Positions 32,608 through 44,400 of a stretch of DNA of 64,000 nt are shown in pieces. Under the pieces are notes generated by a model. The model searched no databases. It was not told the DNA's origin and saw only the letters and a list, made by a program, of their open reading frames with translations. Within the stretch, counting starts at the first letter, position 1. Each line of letters begins with the position of its first letter. The stretch is from Pleurotus djamor (taxonomy: Eukaryota > Basidiomycota > Agaricomycetes > Agaricales > Pleurotaceae), in contig JAPEVF010000072.1 of NCBI GenBank assembly GCA_029747585.1, positions 1-64,000 of the forward strand. The letters are read 5' to 3'. The translations under genes and the position numbers were made by a program.

Positions 32608-33339
32608 ATGCATCCTATCCGTCTCATTCCTAAGAACGTAAACAGCCTCATACTACCCTTCATGGGGAACGGGCAAAGAAATTTAATCTACGACTCGGCT
32701 TTGGGCCTGTCGAGTGAAGACTCTCACGAAGATACGGTGGTCACTTACACCTTCCTCGAACGCGACATACCATTGCACCATGCGAATAAAAATCGGAAAG
32801 AAATATCCATATCCAAACTTTCAAGCGCCGTAACACCCGACATGACAGCTGCTGACACCAAATTCGTCATTATTGGTGCCGATCATCATGTCGTGCCACT
32901 GCGTCTCGCTACCGTTGACTCCACAAACGGTCGTAGAAATCAGATCGTACTCGATTCAACCAATGGCTTCGGCAATCCGCTGCATCACGAATCCATTCTC
33001 GTCCACCATCATCTCGGTTTTGGTATCATCCAAGGCATGTGGGGGTGTTATGCGAATAATGTCGCTCTTCTGGTTGGGTTCCGAAGAGCCATGCATGATA
33101 CGAATGTTCACAGATGGGTCCTCCTATGGGTACCCCGAGAAAACGTCTTTTTAGGGATGAAGGAAATCATGGCATATGAGTTTCAAAAGTCTACTAATGA
33201 TGGTCAATTCGAGCGAGGATTGATAACAAAGGTCGATGCTGGGTGTCAATGGGTTTATTTCAATCTGGAGGAGGGAAGGGAGCAGAGCCACGTCTCACGA
33301 CGAGTGACGCAGGTCTGGATGGATTTCATTTGCGAATGA
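32608..33339 (+). CDS. unrecognised protein, 243 aa, directly downstream of transposon end
   Basis: Single open frame from ATG at 32608 to stop at 33337-33339. Contains KFVIIGADHHVVPLRLATVD, HHHLGFGIIQGMWGCYAN and HRWVLLWVPRENVFLGMKE. No known motif recognised. The ATG is 15 bp after the transposon end, so the true 5' part may have been cut off or displaced by the insertion, leaving a 3' fragment. A weak resemblance of VIIGAD to VIIGPDVTGNEAHRG in the Spt5-like gene was noticed but is not enough to claim kinship. Confidence 0.45.
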   Translation: MHPIRLIPKNVNSLILPFMGNGQRNLIYDSALGLSSEDSHEDTVVTYTFLERDIPLHHANKNRKEISISKLSSAVTPDMTAADTKFVIIGADHHVVPLRLATVDSTNGRRNQIVLDSTNGFGNPLHHESILVHHHLGFGIIQGMWGCYANNVALLVGFRRAMHDTNVHRWVLLWVPRENVFLGMKEIMAYEFQKSTNDGQFERGLITKVDAGCQWVYFNLEEGREQSHVSRRVTQVWMDFICE

Positions 33340-34178
33340 GTCTTGTAGTTACACCGTTGCAAAATGTATTTTCCTGTAAATAAACGCTTCCTAGTACTTA
33401 TTACTCGATCTACAGTCTCAGGTAATGCCGTATTCATACGGCCCCCCCTTCGTTATACTGATACTGATACTGACTTTCCATATTTGGAATGCTGATAGGA
33501 GACAGGGGATCGAACTTCAAAATCAAAATACTTCAGATGCATCTGGTTTCGGGTGAAATCATGGAATTTTCCTCTACGAGAACTGCTTCTACGCTTGGGA
33601 ATCAGGAATGGTACATAGATGAGTCATTTTTGCCTCCTTGGCCTGGCAGAATGGTGCACAGTGACCTAATCGCGTTCATCATTCATGGTTCCTCTCTTTC
33701 TCGTTGTTAGTCCTTGTTCTAATCTTGCCATTCAAACTGCCAGATCACGGATGCCTGAAGCTGAGTGTGGATTGAGAATCCGTCCGCGCGAAGTGACTGC
33801 CACAGCGCCACCAATACCTATCCGTTTTACTTATATCCATTGCATCGCGCCGCAGGCTCGAAAAAAATTGCTGGTAAATACCCGGTGAGCTCATTGACTG
33901 CGAAAATACCGGCCCCAAGCACTGGGGAGAGTATCGAGCGAGCTTCAAGTCATGGACAATATTTCGAGATGCACAGTATACGCTGCTGTGTGTGGTTGAT
34001 CTTGTTGTCTGTTTTATGGCCTGTGCGCGCGTCAGCGCGCGACCCTCGAGAAAATCCAGAAGCTAAAAGCCTTATTTCATCATTTGGATGGCTCTCTGGC
34101 TTTCAATAGTTTTTAAGAGCTACGACAGTCTTTCCTTCCTCTTCTCTCGATTTTTGATTTAANTTTTTATTTAATTAT
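33340..34178. other. no convincing gene
   Basis: Short open frames (33489-33710, 33765-34109) are not recognised. An N at 34163 sits in a T/A-rich stretch. Confidence 0.4.
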
Positions 34179-35624
34179 TTAATTTACTTCACCCCAATCA
34201 GTATCGAGCCCTGACTGTGGAAGCGCAGCCTTCCATGATTCAACCTTAGAAGAGAACGAGGGTGTCGGAGAAGAGCTGGTGTCTCGCGACGGGGCATCAA
34301 TGAGATCCGGAAGGGGAAGGAACTCTAGCGAGGTTGTTAGCAACACCCAAGGCTCAGAGGAAATGCACTGACCTTTTCCACCGTAGAGCAGACGTTCCAT
34401 TTCATCGACACTCATTCCGTGGGATATATAGGTTGTCGGAGCCTCAGACGCGCCCAACGTTGGGGCTGCTGGGGCTGCTGGATGCGAGGTAGCAGTGGTG
34501 GAGATGTAATCACCTGACTGAGAAAGCTCGCCAACAGTCTGTGCGGTAGGCAAGGGCATGCGGATGCGGGATGGCGGACTTGGCTTCCACATAACCAAGT
34601 CATGTAGTTGTATGGACTGAAAAGCGAGAGACTGAGCACGCGGGCTAACCAGCTGATTGCCGGCCACACGGAGGAACCGACGGTAGCGCAGAGCTGCAGC
34701 AAAGTTGACCAATATTGGATTCAAGCCGCCAAGCGTGTCACGAAAGGGAGGAAGTTCGGCACCTGTTGCGTCGACGAGTAGGTTATTGGAAGGGTGGTAT
34801 GGTACCCATGTGGACCCATCATAGATGCCGATGGATTCGTCGTTGACAAGGAAATGCGATGGGTGAAGAATGACGATTTCGTACAAGAACTCAGCAGGCT
34901 TTAGCTTTCCCTATAAGCAGTTGAGTTTCAAAGGACTGAGACGTTACTGGTGGCCCCTACCGCGTCCACGGCAGACTGGAGAGACGAACGACCTGGATCT
35001 GGGTGGCCCTGGGCGACAGCACCTATTGCGCGAAGTTCGACTCCCTGGCGGTGTCATAGAAGGATTGGGCTTACTCTGACGGCGCTGGTTGTCCTGTGTG
35101 AGCCAATTGCTGAAAGCAAAAAGAGTGGCGATGGAAGGCGATATGGCGATGGTGGCGTATAGGTCGTGGTGCCGAAGAAACACTATGCGCACTACAGAGA
35201 GTTGAGTGTACATGTAAATTGTGGAAACCTAGGGCGCACAAAGCGACATGTTTTCGGGACTCTCCAAATTGAACGAGTCGGGGTCGAAGACAACCCGAAG
35301 TTCGTGAGCCAAAAGGTGGATCTGGAGAAGTTGGTGTTGAGTTGGGTTAGTGAACGAAAGATGATCGCTCACTATGGCAAGTTTATCGGCTTCACGAGCT
35401 TCGTCACGCACCGCCGCCACCCAATGGATCCTTTCATTCGTAAGATCGAGAGCCCGAGTGAGGATGCAACCGCATGCGTCGATGCGCCTTGACCTGGTAG
35501 TGCCAGAGATAGAACTAGCGGTGTCCGAAGCAGGCGCTTGCTGCTTTTCGGGAATATGGGGTCCCAATGGCCTGAGAACCGCAAAGCGTTTCTCGGTAAT
35601 ACGGCCGTTGTCGAGCCTCGACAT
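34179..35624 (-). CDS. unrecognised protein divergent from ERG2 (412 aa)
   Basis: Minus exons 35624-35240, 35182-35075, 35022-34961, 34910-34373, 34324-34179; 412 residues. The last intron (34372-34325, 48 bp) would read through in frame if kept, but it has a GTCAGT donor and a perfect TGCTAAC branch site, so I splice it. N-terminal part: RIHWVAAVRDEAREADKLAI, HQLLQIHLLAHELRVVFDPD, helical. Later GKLKPAEFLYEIVILHPSHF and DGSTWVPYHPSNNLLVDATG, then a Ser/Pro/Ala-rich tail with FLPLPDLIDAP. No domain recognised. It shares a short divergent promoter with ERG2 (about 200 bp). Confidence 0.55.
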
Positions 35625-35825
35625 TGTTGGCTTGTGGTCTGCTTGTGGTGGTCCAGGTCATCACGTCTGCCCGGCGCCTGAGNAAAAAAAAGTATAATTC
35701 AAAAAATGGTCACGAAAAAGAAATGGTACGACTCGATCGCTTCGTGTCAGTATAAGTTAGTTGCCTCCCACCTCCCACCTCCCACCTCTAACAACCAACC
35801 ATCCCCACATTCTACGCGACCAGGC

Positions 35826-36665
35826 ATGGCTTCCAACAAGTCCAAAGCCTCCAAAACCCCCGCCTCGTCGTCAGACGCGTTGATGACCTGGGTAAAACGC
35901 GCTGCCGTCTTCGTCCTCCTCATCGCGTGTTTCAAATGGCTAGACACGATAAAAGTGCGTCAACCTCTTCATTTGACGCGTAAAAACTTTGAACCTAACC
36001 ATTTTTCTCTGTTTCTCTTCGAAATTACAGGACCGTTGGTATGTTTTTGACCCCGAGAAGCTGCACCAACTCTCGCGCGACGCTATTGCCGTTCACGGCG
36101 AAAACACCGAAGCCATAGTCCACCACATTGTCACGAACCTCACCGCCGAATACCCCTCCAACAAAATTCGCATCAACACCAATGAGAAGGAGTGGGTTTT
36201 CAACAACGCTGGTGGTGCCATGGGTGGAATGTACATCATCCACGCCAGTATCACGGAGTACTTGATCATTTTCGGTACACCTCTCGGTACGGAAGGACAC
36301 TCGGGGATTCACACAGCGGACGACTACTTCAACATCCTGGTTGGCGAACAATGGGCTTACACGCTTGGGAGCTACGAAGTCGAGAGATACCCTGCTGGAA
36401 GTGTCAACCTGATGCCGAGAGGTATTAGAAGGCAATACAAAATGCACAAAGGCTGCTTCGCTCTCGAATATGCTCGTGGTACGTCGCCCATTTTTGCTAC
36501 GGTATTCTTTAGGCTTACAACTCTCCTTCAGGCTGGATCCCACCTATGCTGCCATTCGGCTTCGCGGATGCCTTCACGTCTACACACGACTACATCAGTG
36601 TTTACGACACCACCGTTTGGACTGCGAGAGAGATGATTAAGAATCTTCTCATTGGCAAGATCTAA
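35826..36665 (+). CDS. ERG2: C-8 sterol isomerase
   Basis: Exons 35826-35954, 36031-36478, 36532-36665; 236 residues, the usual Erg2 length. It moves the double bond from C8 to C7 in ergosterol synthesis, in the ER membrane. N-terminal membrane segment at about 26-36 ([14 protein letters not shown]), then [17 protein letters not shown] and the conserved barrel: [57 protein letters not shown], PGxx-type loop [19 protein letters not shown], and C-terminal [20 protein letters not shown]. Start is the first ATG after the upstream CT-rich region. First conserved housekeeping gene to the right of the mobile-element island. Confidence 0.95.
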
Positions 36666-37231
36666 CCTATTTATGACCTACATATATAGAATACCGTAGA
36701 GGATTCAACGATAGGACATATATTCTTATTCATTCAGCGCATAAACAACCTATCTTGGCCAACCATGACACTTGCTTGTGAGGTCGCTCGGAAAGAGTTA
36801 TGCAAATGTTACAAGCAGTCTGGTATAATACACACAATGATGGTTATCTCGTACTACCCGTATACTCTATGATTGTATGTATGACATTATCCTCCTGCAG
36901 AACAGAAACCATGACCGTCGTAATACTGAACGTGATAGCTAAGAGTGTGAAATAAGTAGCAGAGAAAGAGGTCCCGATTAAAAGAGAAAAAGAAAGGATT
37001 AACTCCTACAGTACACTCGCTTAACGGAAGGAGAACGTCAGCGACATCCCACAGAGAAAGCACAAATAAGGCGAAGAAAAGTCTGAGAGGAAATTGAATA
37101 AATGAATTGCTTGAAGCCGGGCGTCTGGATGGCGATGACGAGCTTTATAGAGTAACAGGGGGATAGAGTAATGTAGCGGTATATGGCGGCGAGCCATGCA
37201 CGAACCGAGCATGCTGAGACGATAACATTCT
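36666..37231. other. 3' intergenic region between ERG2 and the cyclin gene
   Basis: Convergent 3' ends; AT-rich; no gene seen. Confidence 0.5.
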
Positions 37232-38874
37232 TCAAGGGCTGTTCATCCGATGATCTACGATGTCTCTATCTTTCGGCGAACGGTGCACGATGAACAGCCT
37301 GCGTTCTGGAGTAGCGTCCCCGCCGCCGTCATCGCTTCCACCTCCTTCGCACCGTGGATGGTCTGTCACATCCGACTCCGCAGCGATATGCGCAACATTA
37401 CGCTGCGCTATCCAGTCGTCGTCTGCGCCGTACTCATTCCCACCCTCGTCCCCTGTATCCCCTTCGTCGGTGCTTACGCTGCATAAACTCTGGGTATCTG
37501 ACGATGCGCAAGAGCCTCCAGCACTGGAGCGTGTAGGCTTAATGGTTGGTTCGTCATCCGTGGTATCGTCGCCATCGGCGACGTCAGTTTCCGTCTCTGT
37601 CTCCGTGTCATCCTCATCCCTATATTGGGGAAGGGTGCGTGCAGTAGGGCGGAAGGAGGGAGTCTTGTTATGAATTGCATGTGGGCTTGCAGACGTATTA
37701 GGATATGATGGATATTGGTGGGCACTCCGAGATGAAGAAGGCGTGGGTTGGTGTGAAATGGCAGCGGATTGTTGGTATTCATGATGCGAGGACTGCGAGG
37801 GTGTGTATGAGGGACGTTCGGAGATTCGTCCGCCGTATGCATCTATGGCGCCCATTGCAGCTGCGCCTTGCGGAAGTCGGTCGGCTTGAGTGGATGAGGG
37901 TGTCGGTGGAGTGTGGGTGGAGGTGGGTGGAGGTGCCAAAGATAAAGGCACCGAGGAAGAAGCATCGGAGTTGGCGAACACGACGAGCTGGTCAGCATAA
38001 CGCTGCATCTCTGCAGGAGAAATGACGAGTCGGAAGTCGTTTAAAAGAAGGAATTGAAGTTCAAGCTGGTTTAGTTCAGCTTGGGGTAGACCGCCGACCT
38101 TTGACCAGAAATTGAGGATACGGACAAGGGGACAGAAGAGAAGGAGCACGCACCTTTGCATACCGAGAATTCGTGTAGAAGACGTCACTAAAAAACTTGC
38201 TCGCAACCGTAACTCCAGCGATGACAAGGCGGTGTATGTTGTACGAGTCGATGACAAAGGTTTTCCCAATGGCCTCTGTGCTGAGCTTGGACATTCTATC
38301 AAAGTATACGAGCAAGGAGAGGAAGACTTGGTTAGACGTAGGACAGTACTTGAGGATGCGAAGTAGGTAGGCTTCGAGGGTGATTGTAGGAACGTTCCTG
38401 GCATGAAAAGTGAGGGTCGACGAGGGGGTAAGGATGGCATTCTTCGACGCAGTCGTCAGTGTCCTCCATATCGGCGTAGCATGCGATACCGAGTGGGAAA
38501 ACTGGCTTTCTGAGGCCGGAGAAGAGGATGATTCTAGTTTATCATTTGCCGCTGCTATCTGGGTCAAAAGCGACGCCAAAACCTTCAAAAGGTCTGTCGG
38601 AGGGTAGGAGTTGATATCCACTGATGGTGGATGTTGCTGCTGAGGTGGAATTGGGGCTGAGCTCGCTGCTGGCGGCGATGGCGAGGGCTTTCGTGGTTGT
38701 TGTTGGTGGTGGTGGTTGAAGTGAGAGGTGGAAGTTGTGGGGGACGGCTGGTGGCTCTTTGTTGTTGTGGTGAAGGGCAGGGCCTTTTTTTGTGAAGGAC
38801 GGGAGTCTCCTTGGAACTTTCCTGGGCTGGTGCGGTTCAGGGGACGGGTCGAAAGGATGGACGAGGGCGAGCAT
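37232..38874 (-). CDS. Pho80/PREG-type cyclin (about 508 aa)
   Basis: Minus exons 38874-38818, 38756-38154, 38098-37232; about 508 residues. The cyclin box runs from TLEAYLLRILKYCPTSNQVF and SLLVYFDRMSK to IHRLVIAGVTVASKFFSDVF, YTNSRYAKVGGLPQAELNQL and ELQFLLLNDFRLVISPAEMQ. The YFDR and SKFFSD motifs are those of Pcl/Pho80-class cyclins (PREG1 in Neurospora), which activate Pho85-type kinases in phosphate and glycogen control. The N-terminus is His/Pro/Gln-rich; the C-terminal 250 residues are Ser/Pro-rich with an acidic Asp/Thr/Glu stretch (DDTETETETDVADGDD). The first exon is inferred from splice sites; the frame upstream has no ATG without it. Confidence 0.85.
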
Positions 38875-38938
38875 TGGAATCCGAAATGTGATGGGCAAAA
38901 GTAAGAAAAGAAGGGATTTAACGTCAACCCTAGCTAAT

Positions 38939-40584
38939 CTAGTTCCCACGCTCAAAGCCAGTCAACATCCTCTGCGCGAGTTTCCTCAGCCCATGCTCGT
39001 CTCTGTAGCCTATCTCCCCCTCTGTCAGCGATCCCAGGTGGTCCATGAGTTCCACAAGGTTGCTATTCTACATCATTCGCGCACATTCAGAGATCAGCCC
39101 AGGAACATATGAATATGAATCATCGAACCCACCTTAACCACGTCTTTTCCCAGTCGCTTCCCTTGCCACCAAGCTTTGATCTTTACCATCCCCATCTTGA
39201 TCTTCGCGAGTTCCTAACCATGTCATAAATCAATGGTCGACGTTTAACCGCGGGCCTCTTACCTCTTGAGACATGCGAGATTTTCCCTTGATCAGTTTCT
39301 GCACCCTGCGTGCCACGTCCTCCACCGTTTCGATAATTTCATCACCCGGGTCTTCTGTGGGGATTGTCTCCTGGACCCGCGTCGAAGCGTCACCCCGCTC
39401 CTCAGCGACTCTCTTTCTCTTTCGGCTGTGCTTCTCAAGGGCCCTGTCGGACGCTTCGCCTTCTCCGAAACTTGTCTCAGTGTTAGCTTGGTCTCCGGTT
39501 AGCGACGCCTCATCGAAGGCCACCGTCCTTTGCCGCTTCCCCGCTGGGCGTTTCCCCTCACCCTAATGGGGTCAGCGATCCTATTCCATTGCCATCATTC
39601 ACACGAAAAAACTTACCTTGCCTTCGGGTTTCCGCAGAGACCCCCTATCTCCCATCTCCACCCCTGAACCAAACACATCGTTCAACAGCGCCTCGAGTTC
39701 AGCCTCTGGGTCCTGCCTTTGAGTGGCATGCCCTGCAAATCGCGTCGGTCGCTGCACCGTATGAGCAATGCCTCCAAACACATGCCGCAGATTGATGGGC
39801 ATTGATATGGTGTCCAAAGTGGATGAGACACCATAGTATCCAATCTCTGCAACATCTGCAACATCTTTCCTAGCTGACCCTACTTTTTTGTGGGTCCGAA
39901 GCCTGTATGTGTCTTGTTGTGGCTGTGATTCTTGTTGTCGTTGGTCTTGCTGCTGTGGTGGTGGTGGCAGTGGTGATGATGGGGAAGAATGTGCATTGTC
40001 ATGATTTTCTGAGGGTATCTCTTCTATTATTTCTTCCCCTGCATTTGGAGCAGGCTCTTCTGTTGGGTATTCTTCAATCAGGGACAGTGTGGGTCCACTG
40101 GGTCCCAATGTTGAGGAGAAGTCTTGAATGCTTGATGATGCTTGACAAGCAGCTGGAGTGGTGGAATGAGGGCTGGTGACTTGTATGGGGGATGGTGGGG
40201 AATCTGGAATGAGTCTTGAGGACTTTGAGCTTCTACAAGGTGATGATTCAATTTGAGCCTCATTCTTGGAAAATGCAATGGTCAAGGCATCAACCAAGGA
40301 GCCTGGTTCAGTGAGTTGAATTGCTTTCTTTATTGACTGTTGAATGTTATAAACTGAGTGGCAAGCTATTTTATATGACTTACTGCTTTCTTTTGACTTT
40401 GCCATGAAGGAGCAGGAGGAACATAGACACCCAGAAAGATGGCATCTGTTGATACATCTTCAAGCTCTTCAAGCTTTGAAATGATATTGAATAGCTGCCC
40501 CAAGAGTAGGGTCTCATCTACATACCTGCTTTGCAACCATAAGAGGTGATGATTCTGATGAGAAGGGTGAAAACAAGCTGTCAT
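38939..40584 (-). CDS. unrecognised basic/acidic protein, likely nuclear (476 aa)
   Basis: Minus exons 40584-40384, 40336-39617, 39562-39263, 39213-39133, 39067-38939; 476 residues. The start is tentative (MTACFHPSHQNHHLLWLQSR). Contains ALTIAFSKNEAQIESS, an acidic and Gln/Pro-rich middle, then YRLRTHKKVGSARKDVADVA, ELEALLNDVFGSGVEMG, a basic stretch GEGKRPAGKRQRTVAF, and a helical C-terminus KIKMGMVKIKAWWQGKRLGK ... LRKLAQRMLTGFERGN. The basic patches suggest nuclear location; no family recognised. Its stop lies only 65 bp before the cyclin ATG on the same strand. Confidence 0.6.
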
Positions 40585-41267
40585 CTTGGCCTGCAACTTT
40601 CAGTTCAATGTCTTATTTGACATGGCTGATCAAGCAAAAGCCACTCACTTTCAAAAGGTTGCACTACTTCCATCATGCTCAGAGACCTGGTAGACAGCTG
40701 AAGCCCTTGAAGGGAAGCAAGAAAGAGGTGGGAGGAGGAGGAGGAGGAGGAGGAGGAGGAGGANGGGGAAGAGTGGAGCAAGAATGAGTGGCAGGTGTGG
40801 TCATTTCTGACTTCCTCTCTTGTTCTCACGCGCGACGGGAAACAGCAGCAAACATGAAACAAAACAAAGCACGCGTGCGAAAGCGCGTGACTTCCCAGGT
40901 TTGTAGCCCCTGCTTATTCCAGCCAGAGCGACGCGACCACTTGGGACGGCGAAGGTGAGCTGCCTCATTTTCCCGGCCTGATTGCACCAGTAGACTGATA
41001 TTATGCTAGCTCCTTGTTTGTGGGAGGTGCTAGGCGTGGCCGCATGAAACGAGGATGTCGTTTAACTAGTTAGGGATATCCTATCTTTTCCAGGGGCACT
41101 CAAGGACAACGACACATCCCCTTCGACTCTAGGTGCTAAAGACGGTCGCAAAACCAAACCGTCCTTTTTATGTACCTCATTTGAAAACCGAAAATGCCGC
41201 TGCTTCGTACCAAACCAGCGATAACCCCGGGATAGAAGATATGAAGAATATATATCACAACCATAAA
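40585..41267. other. intergenic with GGA microsatellite
   Basis: An (GGA)n run at about 40730-40766 with an N at 40764; otherwise no gene seen. Confidence 0.5.
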
Positions 41268-43429
41268 CTACAACTCCTCTCTATTGGTGCCTAAAGATTT
41301 GTCCGTCGAAGGTGGCAAGCAAAGTGCTGGTGAGGTACCCGTAAACTGGTACTCACACTTCTCCAGCTCTACGACAGAGTGGATCGCATTTTCAAGACCG
41401 CAAGAAAGAACGACCTTTTGCGAACACGCACGAAGTCAGCAGGAAATCATATGGGGTAGAAAAGAGAAACTCACGAAAACACTACGCTCAGGCCCATTCC
41501 AACAACGTGTACCATGCTTGTAGACTTGCTTGGAATAGAACTCGGGAGACCCAACCTTGACGTCGGGGTCCGGGTTCCATGATTCGAATTTCCTATCATA
41601 ACGGTCAGTGGAGAGAAGCAGGAAAAGAAGAACGCGAGCATACCCAAGGCTAAATGTGCTCCCGCCACGATTGGGCTTCTGCTTCGCTTCGCCGAAAAGA
41701 CAGACTTCGTAAGTATATCTGGGGACATAGGCGGTGATCAGATAAGAATAAACATTGAGCGCGCATGACATACTCTCCAGTGTCCTTCTCAATACAGGTT
41801 CCATCAAGCTTCTTCCATTCGCCTTCAGCGCCGAACCCTTCGACATCGAAGATGTCTTTGATGTCGTCTTCAGCGCGCTCTGAGACTCGCTTGATGTCGT
41901 TGAGTTTATTCTCAGCATCTGTCAAAGCCTGGCGGGCGCGGGTGGAGTCTAGGGTTGTACGTCAGATATCTGGGTTAGTTGTCAAGTGGTCTAAAGTCGT
42001 ACCGGCAGCAGGATCGGATGCGGTCTTGATGACGCCTAGTTTCTCCATCCACGAGGTTATAGTCTCCTTGAGCTCCTCGTAGCTAGGATATAACGACTCG
42101 GGAATATAAGAAGCAAGGTCGAAGACTAAGGGAGGGTCAATGTCTCGTTTCATACCATTGAGTTTGTAAAGGACTTACGAACTGAGTCCGGTTCTGGATT
42201 TTGCACATGCTCGTCATGTTCAAGGAGGAGAGAAACATAGTCAGTGTTGATGAGAGCATCGAGATCCCTTTCGAGTTCTTCATCAGACCACATCCCCTCT
42301 TCCAGAGTCTCAGCCACTGGCGCCTCAGGGGCATCTTTGACTTCGCCATCGTGTTCGGCTTCATCCTCCTTTCCAACGTCGTTGATATGGGGTAGACCTG
42401 CATGGTATTCCCAGCCTCTTACGGCTTCCAAAACAGCCATATCCTGGTAGTTGGGGTTGTACCCAGTGCGGAGGGAATCGAGAATGTCGCCGAGAGCCTT
42501 TTCACGTTCAAGATGTTTCTTGTGTTCGCGTTGTAGAGACTTCAAGGCATTGCTATGCTTGACGAGGGAAAGATAGAGGGCTGTACGATGCTCATTTAAC
42601 AGAGGCGATGAATGGGAAGGAAGTTACGACGTACGAGACTCTTTCTTGTGCTCGAGGGCGGCGGCGGAGATAGATTCAGTGCGTTCAGCAATATCTAATG
42701 ACTCCCGTTAGCGAGCTAACTGGTAGAGCGTCATCTGAGGTACCTCTTAGGCGTTCAACTTCTTTCTCCCGGGCAGCGATTTCCTGCAAGTTGTTTTGGA
42801 TGAGGTCCTCGAGACGTTTCTTCTCCTTATGTGCGAAGGCGATATATGTAGACCGTATCTTCGAACCCTGAGTAGACGGATATATAGTGTGTGAGTAAGA
42901 TATAGTAAGAGTCGGACGAACCGTCTTGCGAAGTTTGTTCTCTTCATCGCGCTTCTTCCTGTATTCCTCACCGATTTCTTTGCATCTATCGGGACATACT
43001 CCAGGAAGTTCGTCGGAGCCGTCACAGCATGCAGGTTCTGACGAAAAGAGATGGGTTATGCGCGACTGGAGAACTTGGGTATTCACTTACCACATAGGCC
43101 ATCGTGAACTTGCCATGAAGGAATGTTCGCGCTAATGTGACCGACATTACGACAGTGGAAGGTACTATTGGGACAAGCACCAGTACCTGCAGTCCTCAGG
43201 AAGCAGTAGCTCAGAGTTTGATTGAATACCCACCTGGCTCATCACTCCCGTCCTTACAGTCACAATAGTCATCGTTCACTGCACTCCATGGTATTTGTTT
43301 CGAGCCGTCAAGACACGTCCAAGTATTTCCAGAGGGGACGTATTTCGCTGAAAGCGCAGGGTCAAGACCAAAGATATTTTCTGAGCTAGCGAGAGTGGGT
43401 AGAGGCAGCAAGAGCAGCCAAGGAATCAT
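41268..43429 (-). CDS. glucosidase II beta subunit (PRKCSH family), ends in REEL
   Basis: About a dozen exons on the minus strand. The subunit holds glucosidase II in the ER and guides trimming of glucose from N-glycans. Signal peptide: MIPWLLLLPLPTLASS. Then two LDL-receptor-type cysteine modules with calcium-binding motifs, DDYCDCKDGSDEPG and CCDGSDELPGVCPDRC, separated by FHCRNVGHISANIPSWQVHD. Next a Lys/Glu coiled coil (RKKRDEENKLRKT, EKEVERLR), an acidic stretch (GKEDEAEHDGEVKDAPEA), and the MRH-type C-terminal domain: EWKKLDGTCIEKDTGE, YEVCLFGEAKQKPNRGGST, HGTRCWNGPERSV, VVLSCGLENAIHSVVELEKC, EYQFTGTSPALCLP. The last residues NREEL end in REEL, an HDEL-like retrieval signal. Start is the ATG opening the signal peptide. 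Shares a 181-bp divergent promoter with eS25. Confidence 0.93.
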
Positions 43430-43610
43430 TAGACGAAGTATACGGGAACGGGTGTGAGTGCGAACATTGACGTGTAAATGCATCACCGAGGCATTACTGA
43501 TCGTGGGAAAGCCCTTCTGACCGTGCGAATCAAGACGAATTGGACTACTCACTGGAACTGTGGGCAGGCGCAATCCACACCGCCCACCGACAACAGGTCC
43601 CCCAACAACC

Positions 43611-44150
43611 ATGGTGAGCCCCATTTCCGTCGTTTCGCGTTGAGGGTGCTCCTAGGACATGGCGTACGACGCTCTATCGTCTTTGGCAGGATTAGGGCAC
43701 TCTCTTCGTTGGATGCAAAACCTCTTGCCTGGATAACCTTACTGATTATGGCGTCTCATCTTTTAGGCCAAAGCAAAAGCAGCCGCATCGTCCGGCGGCG
43801 GAAAAGCCGCAAAGAAGAAGAAGTGGTCCAAGGGAAAGGTCAAGGACAAGGCCCAACACGCCGTCACCCTCGACAAGGCCTTGTACGACCGTATCATTAA
43901 AGAAGTCCCCACCTTCCGATTCATCAGCCAAAGTATCCTCATCGAACGTTTGAAAATCAACGGCAGTCTGGCACGCGTTGCCATACGGCATTTGGAGAAG
44001 GAAGGGCAAATCAAGCGTATTGTGCACCACTCTGCCCAGCTAGTCTACTGTGCGTCNTTCNTTTTTTTTTTTGACCTAGCATCGTGCGATCCTTTTTGCT
44101 CATCTTTGTTTTTGATTTCTTTAGCACGGGCAACTGCTGGCACAGACTAA
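43611..44150 (+). CDS. RPS25: ribosomal protein eS25 (40S)
   Basis: Exons 43611-43613, 43767-44049, 44125-44150; 103 residues. The start codon alone forms the coding part of exon 1: ATG is followed at once by GTGAGC, and the intron is 153 bp, a pattern seen in many ribosomal protein genes. The protein has a Lys/Ala-rich N-terminus ([20 protein letters not shown]) and the eS25 winged-helix: [58 protein letters not shown]. The Ns at 44057 and 44061 are in intron 2. Confidence 0.95.
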
Positions 44151-44400
44151 ATATCATTCTTTTCGCATTGTCATCGTTCATCGTTGAGCACATAAGCACA
44201 TGTAATCCATCGCTCCCATGTCAATTGTATGCCACCATCTCCAAAATATCTGCACTTCTTCTAGGCTCTCGAGTAAGATAAGACGTCGGCTATGAGATCC
44301 ACCACCTGCTGCGACGCTCTCCCCTATTTTTCCGAGCAATTCTCACCTTATCGATGCGAGTTCGAATGCGAATGCTGTTTTGTTTCATCTCAAGGCTTGA

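Noticed and set aside
33489..34109. Possible gene between the orphan frame and 34179
   Set aside because: Short frames with no motif and no joinable exons.
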